A stretch of 64,000 nucleotides of DNA from Acidobacteriota bacterium (GTDB taxonomy: Bacteria; Acidobacteriota; Vicinamibacteria; Vicinamibacterales; UBA2999): the NCBI GenBank assembly GCA_021730945.1, contig JAKFYH010000029.1:1-64000 (forward strand). The letters run 5' to 3'. The first letter of the stretch is position 1. Each line of letters opens with the position of its first letter. Below the pieces are notes generated by a model. It was not told where the DNA came from. It searched no databases and saw nothing but the letters and a program-made list of their open reading frames with translations. Of the stretch, positions 18,437-27,166 are shown in pieces. The translations under genes were made by a program, and so were the position numbers.

Positions 18437-21400
18437 TGACGCGGTTTCTGCCTCGACAACGACCGGTAGTACTCCTCGACCAGCGCCTTGAACTCCGCCG
18501 GGACTTCATCGGAGCCGTTCACGAGCGCACGGTCGGTCTCGTCGCCGACCTTGCGGCGCAACCCGTACTCGAACCGCTTCATGCCCTCGGCGACAAAGGT
18601 CTGCAGCCGCTCGAGCTCGGCCACATCCTGGTAGACGCGCTCGGAGTCGAGTTCGCGCAGCCGCTTCATGATCTCGTCAAGTTCCTTCGGATCGATGTTC
18701 TGCTCGCGCAACATGTTGCGCAGTTCCTGGCCCTGCTGCGCCCATCGGCGCGCCTCGCCGCGGAACTGGCGGATGTCGTCGGCCGTGAAGCGGCCCGGGC
18801 TGCGATCGCTGCCGTCCCACCCGCCGTCGCCGAAGCCGCCGGTGGTGGCCCGGCCGCCCAGGTCTTCGCGACCACCGGCATTGCGGTTGCCGCCGGAGCG
18901 GTCGCCGCCGCCACCCTGCTGGCCACCTTGACCCTGTTGCCCGCTTTGGCCCTGGCCCTGGCCTTGACCCTCTTTACCGGACTGGCCCTGACCCTGGCCC
19001 TGCCCCTGACCTTCCTTGCCGGACTGGCCTTGGCCTTCCTTACCGGCCTGGCCTTCCTTGCCAGACTGACCTTGCTGCCCTTCTTTCCCCGCCTGGCCCT
19101 GCTGACCGTCCTTGCCGGCCTGGCCTTGCTGGCGCGAGCGCTCGGCCATGCGCTGGCCCATGGAGTCCATGCCGCGGGCAAGTTCACGCGCCTTGTCGAG
19201 CGCCTCGGTGCTGCGGTCGCGGCCTTGCTGGCCCACCGTGGTGGCCGCGTCATTCAACTTGTTGCGCAACGCTTCGATGTTGGCGCCGATCTCCTCCTCG
19301 AAGTTGCGCGCGTACTGTTCGGGCGCGCCCGAACCAAGCAGGCTCTTCGAATAGCGGATCTTTTCCTTCACCTTGTTGTCGCGAATGCCGTTGGCGGCTT
19401 CCGACAGCTTGCGGGCGGTGTCTTTCGCATCGCGGGTCTGCTCGCCAACCATGCGATCGAGCTGCTTCTCGAGGCTCGCCACCTTGTTCTCGAGCGCGTC
19501 CTTGCGCTGGCCGAGCCGCTGGGCCTGCTGCAGGCGATCGGGCCCCGCCTGCGGCAAGCCGCGCGCGTCGGCGGCAATGTCCAGCTGCTCTTCGGCAATC
19601 TCCTGCGCCTGGCGCTGCGCTTCACGCACATCGCGTTCGCCGCGGGCGGCCTGGTTGCCGGTCAACTGACGCTGCGCTTCACGCAGCCGATCGGCAGCGG
19701 CGGCGGCCTGGCCGGCCGCCGAGGGATCGCCCTTGGCCGCGGCGCGCTTCATCGCGTCGGCGGCGCTGCGCAACTGCCGTGCGGTATCGGCGAGGTCCTG
19801 TCGTTGCTGATCGCGTGACAGCTTCTCCAACTGGCGCGCGGCTTCCTCGGCCTGTTCGGCCAGGGCGCGCTGCAGGTCGCCGCCCCCGCCGCCGGCCGAC
19901 TGGCCCGCGGCCTGGCGCCGTTGGCGTTCGATTTCCTGTTCCTGCCGGCGCGCCAGTTCCTTCAGCTTCTCGGCCAGCTCGTCGATCTGCTGATCCTGTT
20001 GCGAAGACGAGGCCTGCTGGTTGGTCTCGTACTGGTTGGCCATCTTGTCCATTTCCATCTTGAACAAGTCGGCCAGGTCTTCCGCGATCGAGCCGGCGCC
20101 GCCGCCACCGCCACCACCGCCGGCCTGACGGCCGGTCTGCACCTGCAGTTCAAACTCTTCTTCGGCCTGCTGCAGGAACTGCAACGCCAGGTTCTCGGGC
20201 GGCAGCGCGCCGTCGGGCTTCTGCGCCTGCAACTGCTTCTCGGCCAGCGTCATCTGCTCGGCCGCCTTCGGCAGCAGCTCGGCAATCTTCTTGAACGACG
20301 GATCGGAGACCACCAGGCGGCTATTCATCCGCTCGACCAGGCCGTTCACCTGATCGCGCAGCTTGCTCTGGGCGAGGGTCAGCACCACCATGTCGGCGCG
20401 AAACTTGTCGGCCTTGATGGTCTTGCGATCGCGTTGGATGTTGAACGTGCCGGAAATGATCTGGCGCTGCTGCTGCGACAGCGCACCCACTTCCTGGCCG
20501 CCGCCCCCGCCGCCACCGCCGCCGCCGCCCGCCATCGAGGTGGCCGGCTTGAAGTTCTTGTCGAACGGCCGGATGCGCAGGAAGAAGATGTCGCTGGTCG
20601 CTTCCTTGGCCCCGGCAATCGCGTCGTTGTCGGTCGCCTTGGCGTAGTACGACAGCGAGTCGCCGGCCTTCACGCCCAGCTCTTCCATGTAGAAGGTATG
20701 ACCGGCGGTCACTTCCGCCACTGGCCGCGCGCCGTCGAACAGGCGCACCGATTTCTCGGGCCCGCCGTTGACCGAATAGACCAACTGCAGGTTCTTCACC
20801 GCATAGTCATCGTCGGCCTGCGCCTCGATGAAGAACTCCTGCACGGGCGTGGCGTCGGTGTCGCGGCCGGGCTTCGACAGCTTCACGGTCGGCGCCAGAT
20901 CCGACAGCAGGTCCACCGTGTACTGCGGTGAAGCGGGCAGCCGGTCGCCACCGGCCGAGTCCAGTTCGACGTGATAGAAGCCGTCGTGCTGCGCCTTGAA
21001 CTGCGCGGTCAGGGTGCCATCGGCATTGGCCGTCAGGGGCACGCTCTCGCCCGCCTTCGCGGCCGAAGGCCGCTTCGCCGAGACCTCGCCGGAGCTCGCC
21101 GCCTCAGGAGCGAGCGAAGGCGGGCTGAGGACAATCCGTCCGCCGTTCGACGCCATGGTCGGCGTGATGATGAGGCGGACGTCGGTGCCCTTCAGCACGG
21201 CGACGTCACCACCATCCTCGATCTTGCGCGGTTCGAGGCCGGTGTAGGCGGGATAGGTGTATTCGAGGTCGAGCTTCTTCACATACGGCAGTTCGACCAC
21301 GTTCAACTTGAACACCGGCGATCGCACACCGGCCGCCTCGACGACGTAGTCGAGCGGTTCGGCGAGGTCGAACAGCATGCCTTCGTAGCTGCCGTTCTCG

Positions 21401-22131
21401 GCCTTGACCATCGGCACCCGGTCGAACGCCGACTGCGAGGCCTTGCGAATCAGGATGGTGGCGTCGGCCGCATCAAAGCCGGAGATGGTCGCGTTGATCA
21501 TCTGGTCGGCGCCCTTCGGCACCTTGGCGTTGCCCGGCGTGACCGCAATCCGGTACGGCGCCGCCGCCTCGACATCGCGCGAGATGTCGAACAGCGCCGA
21601 CAGCGTGTGACGCAGGTAGGCAGGCCCCAACGTGAACACCGCGAAGGCGGCCACGGCGATGCCGCCGCTCACCCAGGCGTAGCGCAGCATCGAGTCGCGT
21701 TCGATGCGCTGGCCCTCCTGGATGTCGTGCACCCGCTCAATGGCGTTCTCGACCAGGCGGCGAATCAGTTCCGGCGACCAGTCGCCAGGGCGCTCCGACG
21801 CCTCCATGGCGCTCAGGATGGTGGAGTCGAGCGACGGCTCGTGCTCCTCGATGTAGAGCGCAACCTGATCGTCGGACACCTTGCGCGACAGCGGCCGGGC
21901 AAAGAACCAGGCGCCGGCGGCGACCAGCACCAGGCCGGTGGCGATGCGGAACCAGAAGATCGCCGAGGGGGTGAACTTGAGCGCCTCCAGGGCGTAGGCG
22001 ATCGCGAGCAGGGCGAGCACGCCGGCGATCAGGAAACCGACAGCGCCGCGCAGGGCCAGCTTGAGGCGCCACCGGCGCCGGACCTGCCGCACGACTTCCA
22101 GCAACTGCGCGCGGGGATTAGGCTCGCCCAT
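18433..22131 (-). CDS. DUF4175-type large membrane/coiled-coil protein
   Basis: The 1232-residue protein has two N-terminal membrane helices (about 28-48 and 55-78) and a third near 152-172. An extracytoplasmic Ig-like/beta region (about 190-530) follows, and then a Gln/Glu/Ala-rich coiled-coil from about 560 to 1010. Residues of about 1015-1105 are a low-complexity run of Gly-Gln-Ser-Lys-Glu repeats (for example GQSGKEGQGQ). A folded end with WAQQGQELRNMLREQNI closes the protein. The order matches DUF4175 proteins found beside MoxR, DUF58 and BatA genes. Family function is unknown; the layout suggests an envelope scaffold or stress-linked complex. The gene ends coupled to a DUF4159 gene. Confidence 0.82.
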   Translation of the reverse strand: MGEPNPRAQLLEVVRQVRRRWRLKLALRGAVGFLIAGVLALLAIAYALEALKFTPSAIFWFRIATGLVLVAAGAWFFARPLSRKVSDDQVALYIEEHEPSLDSTILSAMEASERPGDWSPELIRRLVENAIERVHDIQEGQRIERDSMLRYAWVSGGIAVAAFAVFTLGPAYLRHTLSALFDISRDVEAAAPYRIAVTPGNAKVPKGADQMINATISGFDAADATILIRKASQSAFDRVPMVKAENGSYEGMLFDLAEPLDYVVEAAGVRSPVFKLNVVELPYVKKLDLEYTYPAYTGLEPRKIEDGGDVAVLKGTDVRLIITPTMASNGGRIVLSPPSLAPEAASSGEVSAKRPSAAKAGESVPLTANADGTLTAQFKAQHDGFYHVELDSAGGDRLPASPQYTVDLLSDLAPTVKLSKPGRDTDATPVQEFFIEAQADDDYAVKNLQLVYSVNGGPEKSVRLFDGARPVAEVTAGHTFYMEELGVKAGDSLSYYAKATDNDAIAGAKEATSDIFFLRIRPFDKNFKPATSMAGGGGGGGGGGGQEVGALSQQQRQIISGTFNIQRDRKTIKADKFRADMVVLTLAQSKLRDQVNGLVERMNSRLVVSDPSFKKIAELLPKAAEQMTLAEKQLQAQKPDGALPPENLALQFLQQAEEEFELQVQTGRQAGGGGGGGGAGSIAEDLADLFKMEMDKMANQYETNQQASSSQQDQQIDELAEKLKELARRQEQEIERQRRQAAGQSAGGGGGDLQRALAEQAEEAARQLEKLSRDQQRQDLADTARQLRSAADAMKRAAAKGDPSAAGQAAAAADRLREAQRQLTGNQAARGERDVREAQRQAQEIAEEQLDIAADARGLPQAGPDRLQQAQRLGQRKDALENKVASLEKQLDRMVGEQTRDAKDTARKLSEAANGIRDNKVKEKIRYSKSLLGSGAPEQYARNFEEEIGANIEALRNKLNDAATTVGQQGRDRSTEALDKARELARGMDSMGQRMAERSRQQGQAGKDGQQGQAGKEGQQGQSGKEGQAGKEGQGQSGKEGQGQGQGQGQSGKEGQGQGQGQSGQQGQGGQQGGGGDRSGGNRNAGGREDLGGRATTGGFGDGGWDGSDRSPGRFTADDIRQFRGEARRWAQQGQELRNMLREQNIDPKELDEIMKRLRELDSERVYQDVAELERLQTFVAEGMKRFEYGLRRKVGDETDRALVNGSDEVPAEFKALVEEYYRSLSRQKPRQ
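18930..19135 (-). repeat. Low-complexity coding repeat (Gly-Gln-Lys-Glu)
   Basis: This part of the DUF4175 gene is an imperfect tandem repeat of 12- to 21-base units encoding GQSGKEGQ-type motifs. The alternating collagen-like Gly spacing is irregular, so it is not a true collagen triplet. Length variation between strains is likely. Confidence 0.7.
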
Positions 22132-22188
22132 CTACGGCTTCTCCGATGTTGGGCCACCCCGTTGGCGGGTGGCCATGGTTCAGGCATC

Positions 22189-24372
22189 TCACCGCGCGGC
22201 GCGCGACAGTCGCTGGGCCAGCACGGTTTCCGCAATCAAGAGCAGGATACCTGCGAACAACAGATACCACCAGACCCGTTGGGCCAGTTCCTGGGCCGCA
22301 TCAGGTAAGACGTCCTGGGCCCCGGCCGGGCCGGCCACGCCGTTGCCGGTCACGCCGGCCACCAGTTCCTTCGGGTCCATGCGATCGAGGTTTGACTCAG
22401 ACAAGCTCACGTTCGCCGCCGCAACCACGACGGGGCCGGGCTCCCGGCCGGCGGCACGGACCTCGTAGAAGCCCTGCTCGGTCAACTCCAACGCCGACAC
22501 AGAATTATCAGGGGCCGCAGATGGCACAGATGACGCCGGACCATCCGGGGCCGCAGATGACACAGATGACGCAGACAGATCACGGCGCTGCCCTGAGGGG
22601 GTCAGGACCGTGCGGCTGAGGTTGGCCCGCGACGCGGTGGTGGTTGCACCAGCGGCCACCTCCGCGGCGTTGATGTCGAGCACCTCGCCAATCGTCAAGT
22701 ACGCGGGCTGCTCGCGAAAGCCCGACAGGTGCCGGCCCAACTGGTGGATGAACGGCAGGAACACGGGCTTGAGGGCCAGGTCGTTCCAGCCGAGGTCGAA
22801 GGTCGACGCAAACATCACCACGCGGCCGCGGCCCATGGCCTTCTCGACCAGCGCCGGTTCGCCGGTATCGAAGCGCGCGAGTACGGTGGCGCCGGCCGCG
22901 GCCTTGAGCCCGCGATAGGAGTAGAACCGCGCGGTGGTGAAATCGCCGCTGCGCGGCGCGCGGAACGGCTCGAACACCGCATGGCCGTAGTCCATCCCGC
23001 TCAGCTTGGCCGGCGCGCCGCGCGTCCGATCCACCGGCGCCGCAATCACGGCGGGCAGCCACGCCTCGCGGGCCGCCGGCCACGACGCCCTCGGCCCCAG
23101 CGCCATCAGCAACCCGCCGCCGCCTTCGACAAACGTCACCAACTTGGCCGCGGTCGCCTCGGGCACGGCGACGTCGTTCAGGATCAGCAACCGGGCGCGA
23201 CCGGCGGCATCGCCGGCCAGCGCCTCCACCGACTGCAGGGTGGTTTCGAAGCGTGGCGCCTGGCCGATGGCCAGTGCCCCCGACAAATACAGATTCGCCT
23301 CGCTCCGATTGCCCTGCGTGACCACGGTCACCGGCACCGGCGCGCTCGGTGTGATCACGAAGTTGAACACGTTGTCGCGCGCGAGCGCGTCGATCGAGGA
23401 CGACACCGGGGCGACGCCGGTCTGCACCGAGACGCCCTTGGGGACGTCGGTGCCCAGCCGCACCGTGGCGCGGGTCACGGTGGCCGCGATCGAGACCGGC
23501 GCAAACGTCACCGTGGCCGAGGCGTTGCCGGCGACATTGAGCGTCAGTGTCTGGACGATGCGGCCGTCCATTTCGAGTTGCACCGGCACCGCGCTGGCCG
23601 CGGCAGCGGTGCGATTGAGCACACCGGCCGTGACCGTCACCCGCTCGGGCTGCCCGGCGTCACGCGTCCGCAACAGGGTCGCCGGCGTCAGCGCCAGACT
23701 GGGACCCGACGCCCCTTCGACCACGGCGGTGGAGATCATGGTGCCGCCCGGCAATCGCAGCGTGTCGTCGGGCTGCCAGCCGCCGCGCTGAAAGTCCGAC
23801 ACCACGATTACTTCCCGGCGCGGCAACATCGATTCGGCGAGCAGGCTGCCGGCCAGCTTCAGCGCCGGCCCGTACTTGGTCCCGCCAGGGCCGGGAGCGG
23901 CGGCGTTGATCTCGGCGACCGCGCGCGATCGGTCCGGCGTTAGGCGCAAGGCGACTTCGGCGGTGTCGGCGAACAACACGACCGACACCCGATCGGCGGC
24001 CGTGGCACTGGCAATCGCCTCACCGGCCACGCGCTGGGCTCTCGACCACATGTCGCCATAGCCCATGCTGTACGAGCGATCCAGCAACACCACGATGTCG
24101 CGGGCGCCGCCGACCGCGGCGGCGACATCCGACCCGCGCAGGAACGGCCGGGCAAACGCCGCCACGATCAGCGCCAGCGCCGCCAGCCGCAGGGCCAGCA
24201 GCAGCCAGTCGCGGATGCGGCGCTTCTGCACCGACTCGTAAGGAATCTTGCGCAGGAACATCAGCGAGGGAAACGCCACCACCGACTTGCGCTCGCGCTG
24301 GGTCAGGTGCACGAGCACCGGGATGGCGAGTGCGGCGAGGCCCAGCAGGAACAGCGGCGTCAGAAACGACAC
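22189..24372 (-). CDS. BatA-domain/VWA membrane protein
   Basis: The 727-residue protein starts with the BatA (aerotolerance N-terminal) module: membrane helix, PVLVHLTQRERKSVVAFPSL, then a second helix LLLALRLAALALIVAAFARP. A VWA domain follows with MIDAS DRSYSMGYGD (about residue 92). The middle is a beta-rich region with a GATase-like part (residues about 370-560, GGGLLMALGPRASW). The C-terminal membrane span is VWWYLLFAGILLLIAETVL. Residues around 615-640 (SSAAPDGPASSVPSAAPDNS) are encoded by copies of the dispersed 9-base repeat. The stop of the DUF58 gene lies 3 bases before the start. Part of the MoxR operon. Confidence 0.84.
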   Translation of the reverse strand: MSFLTPLFLLGLAALAIPVLVHLTQRERKSVVAFPSLMFLRKIPYESVQKRRIRDWLLLALRLAALALIVAAFARPFLRGSDVAAAVGGARDIVVLLDRSYSMGYGDMWSRAQRVAGEAIASATAADRVSVVLFADTAEVALRLTPDRSRAVAEINAAAPGPGGTKYGPALKLAGSLLAESMLPRREVIVVSDFQRGGWQPDDTLRLPGGTMISTAVVEGASGPSLALTPATLLRTRDAGQPERVTVTAGVLNRTAAAASAVPVQLEMDGRIVQTLTLNVAGNASATVTFAPVSIAATVTRATVRLGTDVPKGVSVQTGVAPVSSSIDALARDNVFNFVITPSAPVPVTVVTQGNRSEANLYLSGALAIGQAPRFETTLQSVEALAGDAAGRARLLILNDVAVPEATAAKLVTFVEGGGGLLMALGPRASWPAAREAWLPAVIAAPVDRTRGAPAKLSGMDYGHAVFEPFRAPRSGDFTTARFYSYRGLKAAAGATVLARFDTGEPALVEKAMGRGRVVMFASTFDLGWNDLALKPVFLPFIHQLGRHLSGFREQPAYLTIGEVLDINAAEVAAGATTTASRANLSRTVLTPSGQRRDLSASSVSSAAPDGPASSVPSAAPDNSVSALELTEQGFYEVRAAGREPGPVVVAAANVSLSESNLDRMDPKELVAGVTGNGVAGPAGAQDVLPDAAQELAQRVWWYLLFAGILLLIAETVLAQRLSRAAR
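22511..22581 (-). repeat. Dispersed 9-bp repeat inside the BatA/VWA gene
   Basis: Two blocks of the CAGATGACR-type repeat (GGGCCGCAGATG followed by ACACAGATGACGCAGA) lie inside the coding sequence. They are read on the minus strand as a Ser/Ala/Pro/Asp-rich linker between the beta-rich part and the C-terminal membrane segment. The same repeat occurs between genes at 30511-30696 and at 51838-51867. Confidence 0.75.
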
Positions 24373-24375
24373 GGG

Positions 24376-25283
24376 CTACCTGGTCCTCGACATGCGTTCG
24401 CGCATCGACAGGAAGCGGAACAGTGCGTAATCGAGCGGCTGGCTGGTGTTGAGCAGCATGTAGTCGATCTGTTGTTGCGACGCCCGGGTGGTCAGCGCCT
24501 CAATGTGCGCGGCCACCAGCGCGCGGTACTGATCCGCCAGCGCCGACGGCACGATCGGAATCTGCTCGCCGCTCTCGATGTCTTCGAAGCTGGACGGCTC
24601 GACAAACGCGAAGTCGACCTCCTGCGGATCGAGCACGTGAAAGAGCACGACATCGTTGCCGCGAAACCGCAGCAGCCCCACGGCATCGAAAATCTCCTCC
24701 GGCTCGGCGTAGAAGTCGGAAATCACGACGATGATGCCGCGGCGGCCAAAATGCTCGGCCAGCCGCTTGAGCGGCGCCACCAGGTGGCCCGGTTTCTCGG
24801 CCCTGGCGCGGTCGAGCGTATGCAGCACCACATCCATGTGCTTGGCCGACGGCGGCACGTGATCGACGACCTGCTCATCGAAGGTCACCAGGCCCACGCG
24901 GTCGCGCTGCTGATTGGCGAGGTAGGTCAGGCAGGCGGCCAGCGTCTTGGCGTAGTCGAGCTTCGAGATCTTCTCGCCAAACCCCATCGACTTCGAGATG
25001 TCGAGCAGCACGGCGAAATTGGCGTTCGAGTCGGCCTCGAATTCCTTGATGTAGAACTTGTCGGTGCGCGCGTAGACGCGCCAGTCGACGCGCCGGATAT
25101 CGTCGCCGGCGACATACCCACGGTGCTCGGCGAAATCGACCGACGCGCCAAAAAACGGCGACCGGTGGGTGCCGTTGATCAGGCCATCCACCACCATCTT
25201 GGCGACCATCTCCAGATTGCCGATGCGCGCCAGCACCGTCGGGTCGACGAAGCGCGCGCCCGGGATGGGTTGATGCACGGACA

Positions 25284-25284
<1 letters not shown>
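24376..25284 (-). CDS. DUF58 domain protein
   Basis: The 302-residue protein carries the DUF58 signature (DDIRRVDWRVYARTDKFYIK, about residues 62-81), followed by a VWA-like core with LLDISKSMGFGE (about 93-104) and VISDFY near 190. The GTG start shares one base with the MoxR stop (TAGTG). DUF58 proteins are the standard partners of MoxR ATPases. They lack membrane segments here, so the protein is cytoplasmic or peripheral. The biochemical role is not established, but binding of a client or of the neighbouring VWA proteins is the general idea for the family. Confidence 0.9.
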
Positions 25285-26306
<1,022 letters not shown>

Positions 26307-26335
26307 GGAGGCTCCCTTCACTGCACTTGACGTCA

Positions 26336-26372
26336 AACTTTCAACTGTCAACTTTCAACTGTCAACTTCCGG
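26336..26372. repeat. TTTCAACTGTCAAC direct repeats
   Basis: Three or four copies of a 7- to 14-base AACTTTC/AACTGTC motif lie between MoxR and the upstream DUF4159 gene. A related CAACTTTCAACTCTTC stretch occurs at 62676-62701. The tract lies upstream of the MoxR start; no function can be read from it. Confidence 0.6.
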
Positions 26373-26374
26373 CG

Positions 26375-27166
26375 TCAGTGCGTCATCGCATAGATGACGT
26401 AGTTGACACCAAACTTGTAGGCTTCGTTCGACAAATCCACCGGCACATAGCCGGTATCGGAAAACTCCCACATCTCGCCAAGGTCGTGGTTGTAATTAGC
26501 CACCGCCAGTAACCGCCTGGCCGGGTCATTGTCCTCGAACAGCCCGGTCCACTCGGCCGGGCCGTAGTAGCCCTCGACGTCGAGCGAGTTGATCTCGAAA
26601 AACGAATGAAAGATCGGGTGGCTCGCGTCGAGCGGCTGCCACCGCGCGTCGGGCAGCACCCGGCGCATCTGGACGACCAGGTTGTCGCGATGGTTCTCGC
26701 GGAAGTCGTCGAAGATGATGAAGCCGCCCTTCTGCAGGTAGCCCCGCAGGCCGTCGGCCTCGGCCTCGCTCAGCGTCCAGAACCCGGGCTCCGACATATA
26801 GACCAGCGGAAACATCGCCATCTCCGGATCGTCGAGCGTACGGATGTTGCCCTGATCGATGACCGTCCGCGTGAGGGTCAGCTCCGACAGGATCTTCGTG
26901 AAATGAAAATCGGCACGGGGAAAGTCATGCGCCCAGGGCGGCTCGCGCCGCATCATGCGCAGATCGCCGCCGCCGTACTGCAGCCGCGTGAACACGAACC
27001 GGCCATCGTAGTCGGCCTTGACCGCTTCGATCACCGGCGCTGACCGCCGCTGGCGCCCGCCGCGGAAATCCTGCCCGGCGTCGGCCAGGGTGCCGGCGGC
27101 CGGGGCCGCGGCCGCTGCCACGGCCAGGGCGGACGCCGCGAGCAGGCTACGCGAGGCCGACAACAC
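26375..27166 (-). CDS. DUF4159 secreted protein (copy 3)
   Basis: The 263-residue protein has a signal peptide (SLLAASALAVAAAAAPAAG) and a DUF4159 domain. Landmarks are FVFTRLQYGG, KGGFIIFDDFRENHRDN and NYNHDLGEMWEFSDTG. It is clearly more diverged than the two tandem copies at 16762-18436; the second landmark is FDDFRENH instead of VDDFWG. The start (GTG) lies inside the last 20 bases of the upstream VWA gene. Its place at the head of the operon, between the VWA and MoxR genes, argues for a distinct role from the other two copies. Confidence 0.84.
   Translation of the reverse strand: MLSASRSLLAASALAVAAAAAPAAGTLADAGQDFRGGRQRRSAPVIEAVKADYDGRFVFTRLQYGGGDLRMMRREPPWAHDFPRADFHFTKILSELTLTRTVIDQGNIRTLDDPEMAMFPLVYMSEPGFWTLSEAEADGLRGYLQKGGFIIFDDFRENHRDNLVVQMRRVLPDARWQPLDASHPIFHSFFEINSLDVEGYYGPAEWTGLFEDNDPARRLLAVANYNHDLGEMWEFSDTGYVPVDLSNEAYKFGVNYVIYAMTH

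Noticed and set aside
18436-19818. Plus-strand frame of 460 codons with leucine-rich hydrophobic translation
   Set aside because: Antisense of the DUF4175 coiled-coil and Gly-Gln region, whose codon composition produces Leu/Ala-rich shadows. The minus-strand gene is supported by operon coupling.
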